Below, in pieces: positions 1 to 7,694 of a stretch of DNA of 64,000 nucleotides; the stretch's first letter is position 1; each line of letters opens with the position of its first letter. The stretch is taken from positions 1,153,001 through 1,217,000 of the forward strand of contig NZ_AP017367.1 of the NCBI RefSeq assembly GCF_001548395.1. Reading direction: 5' to 3'. A model generated the notes under the pieces. The model searched no databases. It was given only the letters and a program-made list of their open reading frames with translations, and was not told where the DNA came from. Origin of the DNA: Leptolyngbya sp. O-77 (GTDB lineage: Bacteria > Cyanobacteriota > Cyanobacteriia > Elainellales > Elainellaceae). The position numbers were made by a program, and so were the translations under genes.

Positions 1-1518
1 ATCCTCAGCGATTTGCTCCTCTAGCGCCGGATTGGTGCCCGCCCGCCAGAAACTTGCCGCCTGCAAGTCTGAATCGCTATACCCCAGGTAGGCAATGCGC
101 TTGCCCCGCACCTCCACAATTTCGGGCTGGCGGGCTTCGCGGCGGTTGCGCCCCGCCCCGACCGGACGTAGCCCCTGCTGCTCTAGGGTTTGAATCGCCT
201 GCCTGATCTGAGCAGCAGGCGTATCTGCCGACCCAGTTCCTGCGACGTGATTTCCTGCTGCCACACTTACCATCGTCAGCCCTGCATTGGGCAAGGGCGA
301 CGGTTCTGCCGCGATATCTTCCAATACGGGCGGGTCGAGCCGCGTCAGCAGCACATCGGGATAGGGATAGGGCGTAGGAGCCGCGTCTGGCACGGGGCCA
401 TGCAGAGAGGGCACGCGGAAAGGCGACTCGCTGCTAAAGGCCAGCGTTACGGTGGTGGGGTCGGGCACGGTAGAGAGGTCAGACGCGGGCCGCAGCACCG
501 GAATCCGACCCGTTGGCGTGGTTACCGTAGGCGTTCCCGTCAGCAGGGCCACCGGATCGAGTCGTCGCATTAGCTCAACACCGCAGCCCACCAAAAACAC
601 TGCTGCCGCTGTGGTTGCCATGCGGCCAACCTGAGACGGACTGACCCGCTCTGCCGTGTCCAACAGCCGATCGACTGTGATATTAAACGCCTGCACCGTG
701 GCATCCATTGCCGCATCGAAGGTTTGCACGGTGGACATGCCCCACGCCTGCCAATCAGGCAGGGTCAGCGTCACGGTCGGCCAGTCCATGCGGGGCAGTT
801 CTACGGAAATGGGCGGAAGGTGAACGGTTGGAAGGTGAACGGTTGGAAGATGAACGGTTGGAAGATGAACGGTTGGAAGATGAACAGCGGGCAACGCCAC
901 CCGTGGCAGCGTTACTGCGACGGGACGGAGCGGCCGACGCTGAGCAGTCTTGCGGTGGCGTGGGCGGACTGCACGACTGGAATGAACCACCAGCGCGTTT
1001 GGGGGAGTGGTTGCCGGACGACGCGGGCGAATGGGCCGTGCCACCAGACGTTCTGCCACCTGCTCAGGGGCGGGCTGCACTGGGGCAACGGTTCGGCCGC
1101 GTAAAGAAGCCGTGCGGCGTGGCGATCGCCCCATCGGTTGTCGCTGAGTCCTGCGGCGCGGCGTACTTACCAGAGGAGGTACAGGATTTGGCGCAGGCGC
1201 GGCGGATAGCCGAAAGGACTGATCCCAGCGGATATCGGCAGACCCCATGACGCGCCCCAGCACGCGCACCCCCTCAATCAAATGAGAATTGAGCCGGACG
1301 AGGCGGCTGCAAATGAAGCGATTGAGGCGATCGCGCTCTGGCTCTCGGAAAAACTCCACCATCACCAGCAGCCAGCCGGGCCGATCCAGCGCGACACGGG
1401 CATAGATATTTTGCGGCACAAGGTAGGTGTTCAACCAGTAGGCGATCGCCCGAAAATCTCCGGCCCGCGCCAGTTGCAATACAGACGGTTGAGAGAAGGT
1501 ATCCAAGTCCATAGCCAT
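1..1518 (-). CDS. CapA-family (PGA_cap) protein with cyanobacterial N-terminal domain, 3' end outside window
   Basis: The frame is open from ATG at 1518 to the window edge (506 codons, no stop), so the C-terminus is missing. Residues 1-95 form a domain common at the front of cyanobacterial CapA-like proteins (LARAGDFRAIAYWLNTYLVP). A linker with five VHLPT-like repeats follows (about 210-235), then one probable membrane segment near residue 300 (TTAAAVFLVGCGVEL). From about 357 the sequence matches the poly-gamma-glutamate capsule/CapA fold, ending in VGAGRNRREARQPEIVEVRG, AYLGYSDSDLQAA and GTNPALEEQIAED. Family members are calcineurin-like metallophosphatase folds. Here the usual AFxGD motif reads LAFSSESP and the usual NNHxxDxG reads GNHVAGTG, so two Asp ligand positions appear lost. 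Function in polymer synthesis is therefore doubtful. A second ATG lies two codons downstream. Confidence 0.75.
   Translation of the reverse strand, partial: MAMDLDTFSQPSVLQLARAGDFRAIAYWLNTYLVPQNIYARVALDRPGWLLVMVEFFREPERDRLNRFICSRLVRLNSHLIEGVRVLGRVMGSADIRWDQSFRLSAAPAPNPVPPLVSTPRRRTQRQPMGRSPRRTASLRGRTVAPVQPAPEQVAERLVARPIRPRRPATTPPNALVVHSSRAVRPRHRKTAQRRPLRPVAVTLPRVALPAVHLPTVHLPTVHLPTVHLPTVHLPPISVELPRMDWPTVTLTLPDWQAWGMSTVQTFDAAMDATVQAFNITVDRLLDTAERVSPSQVGRMATTAAAVFLVGCGVELMRRLDPVALLTGTPTVTTPTGRIPVLRPASDLSTVPDPTTVTLAFSSESPFRVPSLHGPVPDAAPTPYPYPDVLLTRLDPPVLEDIAAEPSPLPNAGLTMVSVAAGNHVAGTGSADTPAAQIRQAIQTLEQQGLRPVGAGRNRREARQPEIVEVRGKRIAYLGYSDSDLQAASFWRAGTNPALEEQIAED
816..885. repeat. 15-bp tandem repeat coding VHLPT units
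   Basis: Four full copies of GGTTGGAAG(A/G)TGAAC sit head to tail from 826 to 885, with a partial copy before them. On the minus strand each unit encodes Val-His-Leu-Pro-Thr inside the CapA-like linker. The copies are nearly identical at DNA level, which suggests recent slippage expansion. Confidence 0.9.
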
Positions 1519-1953
1519 TTCAAAACATCTTTGAAGGTTCAACCAAATAACCGCCCGCCGCGCCGACCGAAGCCCGGTTTAGCAGATCGCTTGTCTCATC
1601 GAACAAGAGTACCCACAGTGTATCGAAAGAAGCGGAAACTTAACGAATTTTGTCTGTGATCAATATCACCCATAGTCTGCGTTTAGCATCACGGGTTAGG
1701 AGCGATCGCCGTCAAGCCAGGAAATACGGAAGTCCCTAACAATTAGATACTTAGACTAGGTTTTTCAGTTTCTAAAGACTTTGGTGAAACGCACCCATCA
1801 TGCACCAGTACAGTTGCGCTTAGACCCATTGCTTAGATAGGTCTTTCAGATGGGTCGCTTGGGTCGTTGCGCTCAAGCCATTGTCAAATTTCACCTCAGG
1901 TTGCGCTCAGAGTTCCTGCCCAAGTCCCCCAATTCAGCCACAGAAAACTCGTT
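1519..1953. other. Intergenic region between divergent genes
   Basis: This 435-bp gap separates the start of the minus-strand CapA-like gene from the plus-strand small gene, so both promoters should lie here. The sequence is AT-richer than its flanks and has short repeats of the type AGACCCAT / AGATGGGT near 1825-1860. I see no convincing gene, terminator or regulator site. Confidence 0.5.
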
Positions 1954-2169
1954 ATGTCTAACCGTGGTTCTATGATTGATCGGCTCGTTCGCTCGGCGCT
2001 CCAGACGGGCTGCCTCAGCGTCGAATCCGAAGGTTTGATTCGCCAGATCCTTAACACCCAGTTGCAGAGCGAGGTAGACCTGAAAGCGCTGCAACTGCTC
2101 CATAGCGCTGTGCAGCAGGGACGAGTGCAGCGGGAAGCGCCGGAATCCGTTGCGCCACCGGGGCTGTAG
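1954..2169 (+). CDS. Small conserved cyanobacterial protein, function unknown
   Basis: A 71-residue protein. The open frame begins upstream at 1867, but the ATG at 1954 gives the expected beginning MSNRGSMIDRLVRSALQTGC. The stretch WIDRLVR/MIDRLVRSALQTGCLSVESEGLIRQIL is, from memory, typical of a short uncharacterised cyanobacterial family. It is mostly helical, without a signal peptide or membrane segment. No function can be assigned. It is followed 125 bp later by the pentapeptide-repeat gene on the same strand. No clear Shine-Dalgarno sequence precedes the start. Confidence 0.65.
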   Translation: MSNRGSMIDRLVRSALQTGCLSVESEGLIRQILNTQLQSEVDLKALQLLHSAVQQGRVQREAPESVAPPGL

Positions 2170-2294
2170 CGATCGCCCATCCAGTTTTGGCAGACTCTTG
2201 GCGCTGATTCCAGGGCAGTTTTAGCGCGAGCGATACGCCGTGCCCTGGTGTTTGCGTCTAGAATCTGCGGTAGGTTTTAGCTGCGATCGCCCCA

Positions 2295-3647
2295 ATGTCC
2301 ATCATGCCCGACCCCAATTCACCACCGCGCCCGCCAGAGCATCCTCTATCTTCCGATGCCGCTGCCGACTTGACGGTTTCCCTCTCTTCTGCTGCCAGCA
2401 GCGACGAAGACGAGGTGGCAAAGCTCCCCCGCACGGTCACACGGCTGGCTAGTCCTAGAAATCGCGGGCTAATCACGGTTGATCGGGGCAATCAATACGC
2501 CCCCATGCGGGCTGAAGAGTTAGAAGCGCTGCCCGCCGGCCAGCAAAAGCCCATGCTGCTGGCGCTGGGCGTGGCAATCGCCGTAACGCTGGTGGGACTG
2601 GCGTTTAATCTGGGCTGGCTGGGCATTGTTGGGTCGCTAGTGGCGCTGCTGCTATCGGTGCAGGTGGTTTGGGAAGATCTCTATGCGGCCTTTCGAGAAG
2701 TGCTGTCGGCTCGACAGCAGGTGTTGGCGATCGCCCTAGTGGGGCTGAGTGTTGGGCTGGTTGGGCTGGTGCGGTTTAGCCCTCTGGGAACCTGGATGAG
2801 TGCCTGGGCGGCACAGCTGGATTGGGATGCCGTGGGTGCGCTGGGCGAGGTCTTTGGGGCAATCGGGCAGATCTTAATCGCCGTGATTGCGGTCTATGTG
2901 GCCTGGCGGCAATATGTGATTTCCAAAGACCTGACGATTCAGCAAAACCTGATTACCCAGCAGCAGACCATCGATTCTTACTTTCAGGGCATTTCTGAAC
3001 TGGTGCTGGACTCCGAGGGGTTGCTAGAAGATTGGCCCCAAGAACGGGCGATCGCCGCTGGACGCACCGCCGCGATTCTCAGCAGCGTCGATGCGGGTGG
3101 CAAAGCCAAGGTGATTCGGTTTCTGTCGCGATCGCGCCTGTTGACCCCGTTAAAGCGCGATCGCCTACTGGGACGCGCCATCCTGGACGGGGTGGGCGGC
3201 TACGAAGAAGACCGCACCTTTGGCGTGCGCGTGATTGATTTGGGGGTGATGCTGGCGGGTGCGAACCTGGCGGGCACTGACCTGCGCTGGACCGATCTCA
3301 GCGACGCAAATCTAATCCGCGCCAACCTCAGCGATTGTGACCTAGTGAAGGCAAACTTTTCCCGAACCATTCTCTGCGAAGCGAGTTTGGCAGGAGCAGA
3401 CTTGCAAAGCGCCCGCTTCTTCTACGGTTCCGCCAAAACTGCCACCCCCCGCAGCCGCACGCACCCACCCGACTACGCCACAGGAGCCTACACGGGTGCA
3501 GTGATCGAAGATGCCGATTTCACCAACGCCACCCGCATGTCTGAGGAATTGCGGTGGTATTGCTGCGCCTGGGGCGGCGAAAAAACCCGTGCTACGATTC
3601 CCGGCGGCTGCGAAGGGATTCCCAATCTGCTGGATGCGTCCCGCTAG
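2295..3647 (+). CDS. Membrane protein with C-terminal pentapeptide repeats
   Basis: A 450-residue protein. After a Pro/Ser-rich N-terminal tail there are hydrophobic segments at about 93-135 (MLLALGVAIAVTLVGLAFNLGW and following), 145-165 (VLAIALVGLSVGLVGLVRF) and 185-205 (GQILIAVIAVYVAW). A soluble region follows, and then about 12 A(N/D)L-type pentapeptides from residue 315 to 375 (GANLAGTDLRWTDLSDANLI), which form a right-handed beta-helix. A short Cys-containing tail ends the protein (RWYCCAWGG). Membrane-anchored pentapeptide proteins are abundant in cyanobacteria and mostly without known role; the N-terminal part suggests cytoplasmic or thylakoid membrane anchoring. Confidence is high that it is a gene and low for any specific function. 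Confidence 0.85.
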   Translation: MSIMPDPNSPPRPPEHPLSSDAAADLTVSLSSAASSDEDEVAKLPRTVTRLASPRNRGLITVDRGNQYAPMRAEELEALPAGQQKPMLLALGVAIAVTLVGLAFNLGWLGIVGSLVALLLSVQVVWEDLYAAFREVLSARQQVLAIALVGLSVGLVGLVRFSPLGTWMSAWAAQLDWDAVGALGEVFGAIGQILIAVIAVYVAWRQYVISKDLTIQQNLITQQQTIDSYFQGISELVLDSEGLLEDWPQERAIAAGRTAAILSSVDAGGKAKVIRFLSRSRLLTPLKRDRLLGRAILDGVGGYEEDRTFGVRVIDLGVMLAGANLAGTDLRWTDLSDANLIRANLSDCDLVKANFSRTILCEASLAGADLQSARFFYGSAKTATPRSRTHPPDYATGAYTGAVIEDADFTNATRMSEELRWYCCAWGGEKTRATIPGGCEGIPNLLDASR

Positions 3648-3694
3648 CAGCAGGGAGACTGAAACCGGGGCGATCGCCCTCCGCGTTCAAGCGG

Positions 3695-3725
3695 CAGATT
3701 TTTTGAGGCTCCAGATTTTTTGAGG
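3695..3725. repeat. Direct repeat of 14 bp upstream of tRNA-Ala
   Basis: CAGATTTTTTGAGG occurs at 3695-3708 and again at 3712-3725, a 17-bp period. The copies lie between the pentapeptide gene and tRNA-Ala. A TAAAAT sequence at 3752-3757 could be the -10 element of the tRNA promoter, but no good -35 is visible at standard spacing. Confidence 0.6.
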
Positions 3726-3788
3726 AGATCTTCACCTCCCTGCTTCCCTGCTAAAATAGCAAGGCGTCAATACGAATGATGCCCATCG

Positions 3789-3861
3789 GGGGAGTTAGCT
3801 CAGTTGGTAGAGCGCTGCGATCGCACCGCAGAGGCCAGGGATTCGAGTTCCCTACTCTCCA
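3789..3861 (+). tRNA. tRNA-Ala (anticodon CGC)
   Basis: A full cloverleaf can be drawn: acceptor GGGGAGT/ACTCTCC (one G-U pair), D arm GCTC-AGTTGGTA-GAGC, anticodon arm CTGCG-ATCGCAC-CGCAG with anticodon CGC (reads GCG, Ala), T arm AGGGA-TTCGAGT-TCCCT, discriminator A. The 3' CCA is not encoded. The T loop keeps TTCGA. The genomic octamer GCGATCGC spans the 5' anticodon stem and loop. Confidence 0.93.
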
Positions 3862-4725
3862 TTTCCAAAACACACTTCCAGGGCTGTTTTCCAAAACCTT
3901 TTCCAGGGCCTTCATCGGCTAATTGGGAGCTTTTTTGTAGGAGTTAGAGGGGTTTAGCGGGCGATCGCCCCCTGCCTTGGGGTTGCCTGGTTCGTGCTGC
4001 CTTCCCTTGCGCTTTGTCACCAAGATATTGAGCAATGTAAACCGATTTCAACTTTGGTAAAAGGGCTTCCAAATCTAAATAGGTTAGTGTTAGTTTAAAT
4101 GCAGGCACAAATCTGGTTAAGAACCCAGAAAAACCAAGTCTTTTGGAGATGAGCGTTGTGCCTCCGGCTTAATCTCCGGCATCACACTCGATGCGATTAG
4201 TCTTTACATCCTATGGTCAGAGCGAGTCGTACATTTCAAGTTGCTAGACCGCTATCTACAGTCCGAAGGTCAGCAGCAAGTCAATGTCACTCCATAGCTT
4301 CAACACCTTCTATAGAGGTTGGATGAAAGGCTAATAGGCAAGAGCTTTGTGATGGCTTCTGGTCAACCCTTAGTAAATCGAACTGAGCTTCACTGACAAC
4401 TACTTCGTATAGTTTTCAACTAGTGGCTGATGCTGTTCAGCTAGGAGAGTTCATTCAGTTTTGATCCGATCAATTTGATTGATCGAGATTAGGTTCAAAT
4501 CGAGTTCAAGTTCAATTGGAACCGTTCAATTTGGTTCAGTGTTCAAGTTAAGTTGAATCCAGAAAAAGGGGGCTAGTCGCAAATGTCTAGTCCCCTTTTA
4601 CATGTTTTGATATTTGCTATTTTTATATCTGCTCGGTGGCGATCGCTGCGTCCCTAAGTAACCCGAGTCGAGGCTACCTTCATCAAGGCTGGATTCGCAA
4701 AGGCTACATTCGCAGCGATCGCCCC
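3862..4725. other. Long non-coding stretch after tRNA-Ala
   Basis: No frame in these 864 bp looks like a protein. Directly behind the tRNA is an imperfect duplication (TTTCCAAAAC ... TTCCAGGGC at 3862-3884 and again at 3888-3910). At about 4490-4555 there is a cluster of GTTCAA-type words, six or seven copies in 65 bp. A strong hairpin lies at 4564-4599. The part from 4030 to 4450 is AT-richer than the chromosome and could be remnant or transferred sequence. Confidence 0.5.
4564..4599 (-). terminator. Intrinsic terminator downstream of the amylase gene
   Basis: AAAAGGGGGCTAG (4564-4576) pairs with CTAGTCCCCTTTT (4587-4599), a 13-bp stem with one G-T pair and a 10-nt loop. Read on the minus strand, the stem is G/C-rich and runs into a T tract, as expected of a Rho-independent terminator about 130 bp beyond the amylase stop. 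Confidence 0.65.
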
Positions 4726-6408
4726 TTAGCTCCCTGACGAGATCAATCCCAAGTTCGCCAGCAGAGTCGATACCTTATCCACCAGCGAATCTGCCTGCAC
4801 CCACACCGACACCGACCCACCGTTGCAGCGAAACTCGCCCCAGCCATCCGCATTTGTCTGCACTGGCTCTTTCACATGTTCAGTAATGTCGTAAAACACG
4901 GCATTGGGCTTGCCCACTTCCATCCATTTGCTGCCACTTGGGCCATCGCTCATGATTACGGCCAAGGCGCGGGGATGCGCTTCATTGCCTAGACGAGTCC
5001 AGCCGATTACGTCTTCATGGTCAAAGTAGGTATACTGCTCGCCGTAGGCAAAGTGCTTGCGGGCAAACAGCAGCTTATCCAGGATGTCCTTGTGGCAATC
5101 CATCCAGATTTCATACTCGCTGCCATCGCGCCCTTTGTCTTTGTAATGGGCACCGTAGTAATCAGCATAAAACACGCAGGGATAGCCCTCTGCCCGCAGC
5201 AAGATCAGCGCGTAGGCCAGCGGCTTGAACCAGTTTTCAACAGGAGATTCTAGCGCCTGGAGTGGCTGCGTATCGTGATTGTCTACAAAGGTAGCAGCCA
5301 GCAGCGGCACCTGCTGCATTAGGGTGTTGTCCAAGATTTTCCGCATGTCATAATAGCCGCCTGCCTTGCTCGCTTCATAGAAGTTGTAGTGCAGCGGCAC
5401 GTCAAACAGCGACAGCCGACCTTCGGTATTGGCGAGATACCAGTGCAGTGTGCCCAAGTCTTTGGTCCAATATTCACCCACGGCAAAGAGGCTGCGTTTG
5501 GCGTAGGCTTCGAGATGATCCAGCCAGTCGTTGAAAAAGTCGCCGTGGATATGTTTGATTGCGTCTAGGCGGAAGCCGTCTACGCCTATGGTGTCCAGCG
5601 TCCACTCACCCCAATACTTGAGTTCGCCGCGCACTTCTGGATGGGTCATGTCCAGGTCGCAACCCATGAGATAGTCGTAGTTGCCGTGGGCTAGCTCTAC
5701 TTTGTCTTGGAAATTTTTGTCCTTAAAGCGATAGATCTGATAGCGCCCTGGCTGATACATATTGTGATCCACCGAGTCAAAGTGCCACCAGCGCCACTTC
5801 ATGCTGGAGTATTTGTCGCCCCGACCGGGAAAGTCGAACTGTGTCCAAACTTTGATTTTTTCAACACCGCCGACGGCCGCCAGGCGGTTGTCGGAATCTA
5901 CAGGCACGGCTTCTACTTCTTCTTCTGCATCGCCGCCCATTTTGTGGTTAAACACGACATCGGCGTAGATTTGTAGTCCGGCCTCTTTGGCTGCTTTGAC
6001 GGCGGTCAGGTATTCGTCTTTTGTGCCGTATTTGGTGCGGACGGTGCCTTTCTGGTCAAACTCACCCAGGTCAAACAGGTCGTATACGCCATAGCCCACG
6101 TCGTAGATGCCGCCGTTTGCTTTGTAGGCTGGGGGTAGCCAGAGGGCTGTGAAGCCTGCTTTGGCGATCGCCCCTGCGTCTTGTTGCAGCGTTTTCCAGA
6201 GGGTGCCATCAGGCGGCAAATACCAGTGGAAATATTGCATGAAGACCCCGTTGTATTCGGTGCTGGGGTTGTTGTGAGAAAGTTCAGCAGCGTTTTGGTT
6301 TAGCCAGTCGATAACAGAGCGCTTCGCTTCTTCGAGAATCTCCTTACTAAGCTGCGTCCCAAGAGACTTGAACCGTTCGCGAAGCTGCTGAAATGTGTTG
6401 TTACTCAT
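4726..6408 (-). CDS. Cytosolic alpha-amylase, glycoside hydrolase family 13
   Basis: A 560-residue enzyme predicted to cleave internal alpha-1,4-glucosidic bonds of glycogen or maltodextrins. The (beta/alpha)8 motifs are complete: DVVFNHK (region I, about 160), GFRLDAIKH with the nucleophile Asp (about 279), AVGEYW with the acid/base Glu (about 309) and FVDNHDTQP with the transition-state Asp (about 378). The opening GVFMQYFHWYLP and the pattern YDVGYGVYDLFDLGEFDQKGTVRTKYGTK are typical of the intracellular GH13_5 type. There is no signal peptide. A helical extension of about 50 residues precedes the catalytic barrel. The gene stands alone, with a MITE-like repeat upstream and a terminator downstream. 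It is probably an AmyA-type enzyme, but product specificity cannot be read from sequence. Confidence 0.93.
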   Translation of the reverse strand: MSNNTFQQLRERFKSLGTQLSKEILEEAKRSVIDWLNQNAAELSHNNPSTEYNGVFMQYFHWYLPPDGTLWKTLQQDAGAIAKAGFTALWLPPAYKANGGIYDVGYGVYDLFDLGEFDQKGTVRTKYGTKDEYLTAVKAAKEAGLQIYADVVFNHKMGGDAEEEVEAVPVDSDNRLAAVGGVEKIKVWTQFDFPGRGDKYSSMKWRWWHFDSVDHNMYQPGRYQIYRFKDKNFQDKVELAHGNYDYLMGCDLDMTHPEVRGELKYWGEWTLDTIGVDGFRLDAIKHIHGDFFNDWLDHLEAYAKRSLFAVGEYWTKDLGTLHWYLANTEGRLSLFDVPLHYNFYEASKAGGYYDMRKILDNTLMQQVPLLAATFVDNHDTQPLQALESPVENWFKPLAYALILLRAEGYPCVFYADYYGAHYKDKGRDGSEYEIWMDCHKDILDKLLFARKHFAYGEQYTYFDHEDVIGWTRLGNEAHPRALAVIMSDGPSGSKWMEVGKPNAVFYDITEHVKEPVQTNADGWGEFRCNGGSVSVWVQADSLVDKVSTLLANLGLISSGS

Positions 6409-6452
6409 AGCGCATCCCTATATAAAACCTCTGCGAAATATAAACCTCTGTG

Positions 6453-6616
6453 AGAGGATGTTTGAAAAGTCCTACTGTTTGTAGCAAAGCGTGCAAGATC
6501 CCCCTAAATCCCCCTTAAAAAGGGGGACTTTAAGGCGGTTTCCCCACTTTTTTAGGGGGGCTGGGGGGATCTCTGAGTGCTTAACATTACAGGCGATACC
6601 TTTTCAAACATCCTCT
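6453..6616. mobile_element. MITE-like element, 164 bp, 17-bp perfect terminal inverted repeats
   Basis: AGAGGATGTTTGAAAAG at 6453-6469 is repeated inverted at 6600-6616. Inside lies a C/G-run hairpin (ATCCCCCTAAATCCCCC, then AAAAAGGGGGA, and a second set near 6545-6570), a composition I associate with interspersed repeats in several cyanobacterial genomes. There is no coding capacity. It sits in the promoter region of the amylase gene, about 45 bp upstream of its start. Confidence 0.6.
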
Positions 6617-7016
6617 GAAAGGGGCAGTTCAGATACAGCGTTTTTTGAAGCTAGTGAGGTACGCCAATGATCCAGAAGCCCTCGCCTTGTCAGGGCAGCA
6701 CATACCTCATCCCGCAAGCCAGAAAGTTCTGTAACAGGAGTTCAGATAACAGGGTTAAAGGATTCTATCGTGAGCTAGAGCCTGGGGGTTGTGATGGTTG
6801 GCACGGTGCGGGCGTGTTGGAACGGCAAGAGAAGAGATGGAGAACTGGTGTTCTATTATTTCATGACTGCCAATCCGCCAATCATGACTGTCATTTCAGG
6901 ATTGCCAATCATGACTGCCAACACTTTATGAGTTCCAGTCATAAGTTCTGGTTCCTCTTGCCTTTTGCTGTATCTGCCATATCATCGGCTCATCTCTATT
7001 TCTTTCCTAATCTCTG
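6617..7016. other. Upstream region of the osmoprotectant permease gene
   Basis: A 116-codon open frame (6667-7017) crosses this stretch but its composition does not look coding. The word TCATGACTG occurs three times (6861-6869, 6882-6890, 6909-6917), each followed by a CCA- or CA-containing sequence. This is a direct-repeat cluster about 100-150 bp before the permease start and might be a regulator site or slippage product. Confidence 0.45.
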
Positions 7017-7694
7017 ATGCTCTATCTGCTGCGGAACCCAAGCCTGATCTGGAACCTGACGCTGGAGCACTTGCAGATGACGCTGGCAGCGCTGGCGATC
7101 GCCCTTCTGGTTGCCCTGCCTGTGGCGCTCCTGGTGACGCGCTATCGCTGGCTGTCGGTGCCCGTGCTGGGCGGGCTAGGCATTTTGTATACGATTCCGA
7201 GTCTGGCGCTGATTATTTTTCTCGTTCCTGTGTTTGGGCTAAATGCGCGATCGGTAGTCGTGGCGATGGTGCTATATACGCAGGTGATTTTAGTACGGAA
7301 CCTGGTGGTGGGGCTGGCGGGGATTAAGCCGTCGGTGCTAGAGGCAGCGCGGGGCATGGGCATGAGTCCGTGGCAGCGCTGGTGGCGGGTGCAGGTGCCG
7401 CTGATTTTGCCAATTTTTCTGGCGGGGCTGCGGCTGGCGGCCATCGTGGCGATCGCCATTGCTACTATCGGCGCAAAGTTTGGCGCGGGCGGACTGGGGA
7501 CGCTCTTGTTCGACGGCATTGCTCAGAGCCGCTACGACAAGATTTGGGCAGGGGCGATCGCCGTCTCTCTGCTGGCCTTTGCCATCAACGCCCTACTGCT
7601 CTCGCTGGAATGGGTCACCAGCCCGACTCGCCGCCTCCAGCGCAGCATGGGGCGGCTCAAAGCAGGGTTTAGGGTTCGGAACCTGACCCCTTAG
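7017..7694 (+). CDS. ABC transporter permease, OpuB/OpuC (ProW) type
   Basis: A 225-residue inner-membrane permease of the glycine betaine/choline/osmoprotectant importer family. Six hydrophobic segments can be seen (for example MTLAALAIALLVALPVALLV and VPVLGGLGILYTIPSLALI). The cytoplasmic coupling loop EAARGMGMSPWQRWWRVQVPLILP has the EAA-x3-G motif that docks to the ATPase. Partners (ATPase OpuBA, substrate-binding protein) are not adjacent, so they must be encoded elsewhere or be fused. The stop TAG at 7692-7694 shares bases with the TAA of the minus-strand antiporter (7691-7693), so the two genes converge with a 4-bp overlap. Which solute is imported cannot be said. Confidence 0.88.
   Translation: MLYLLRNPSLIWNLTLEHLQMTLAALAIALLVALPVALLVTRYRWLSVPVLGGLGILYTIPSLALIIFLVPVFGLNARSVVVAMVLYTQVILVRNLVVGLAGIKPSVLEAARGMGMSPWQRWWRVQVPLILPIFLAGLRLAAIVAIAIATIGAKFGAGGLGTLLFDGIAQSRYDKIWAGAIAVSLLAFAINALLLSLEWVTSPTRRLQRSMGRLKAGFRVRNLTP

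Noticed and set aside
190..1659. Several plus-strand open frames over the first 1.7 kb (for example 708-1250 with repeated ERLEDE)
   Set aside because: They are complements of the open minus-strand CapA-like frame. The apparent Glu/Arg repeats are the other strand of the VHLPT repeat.
6667..7017. 116-codon frame whose stop overlaps the ATG of the permease gene
   Set aside because: Coupling looked attractive, but the translation has low-complexity HDCQ/NHDC repeats from a TCATGACTG array and no protein-like character.
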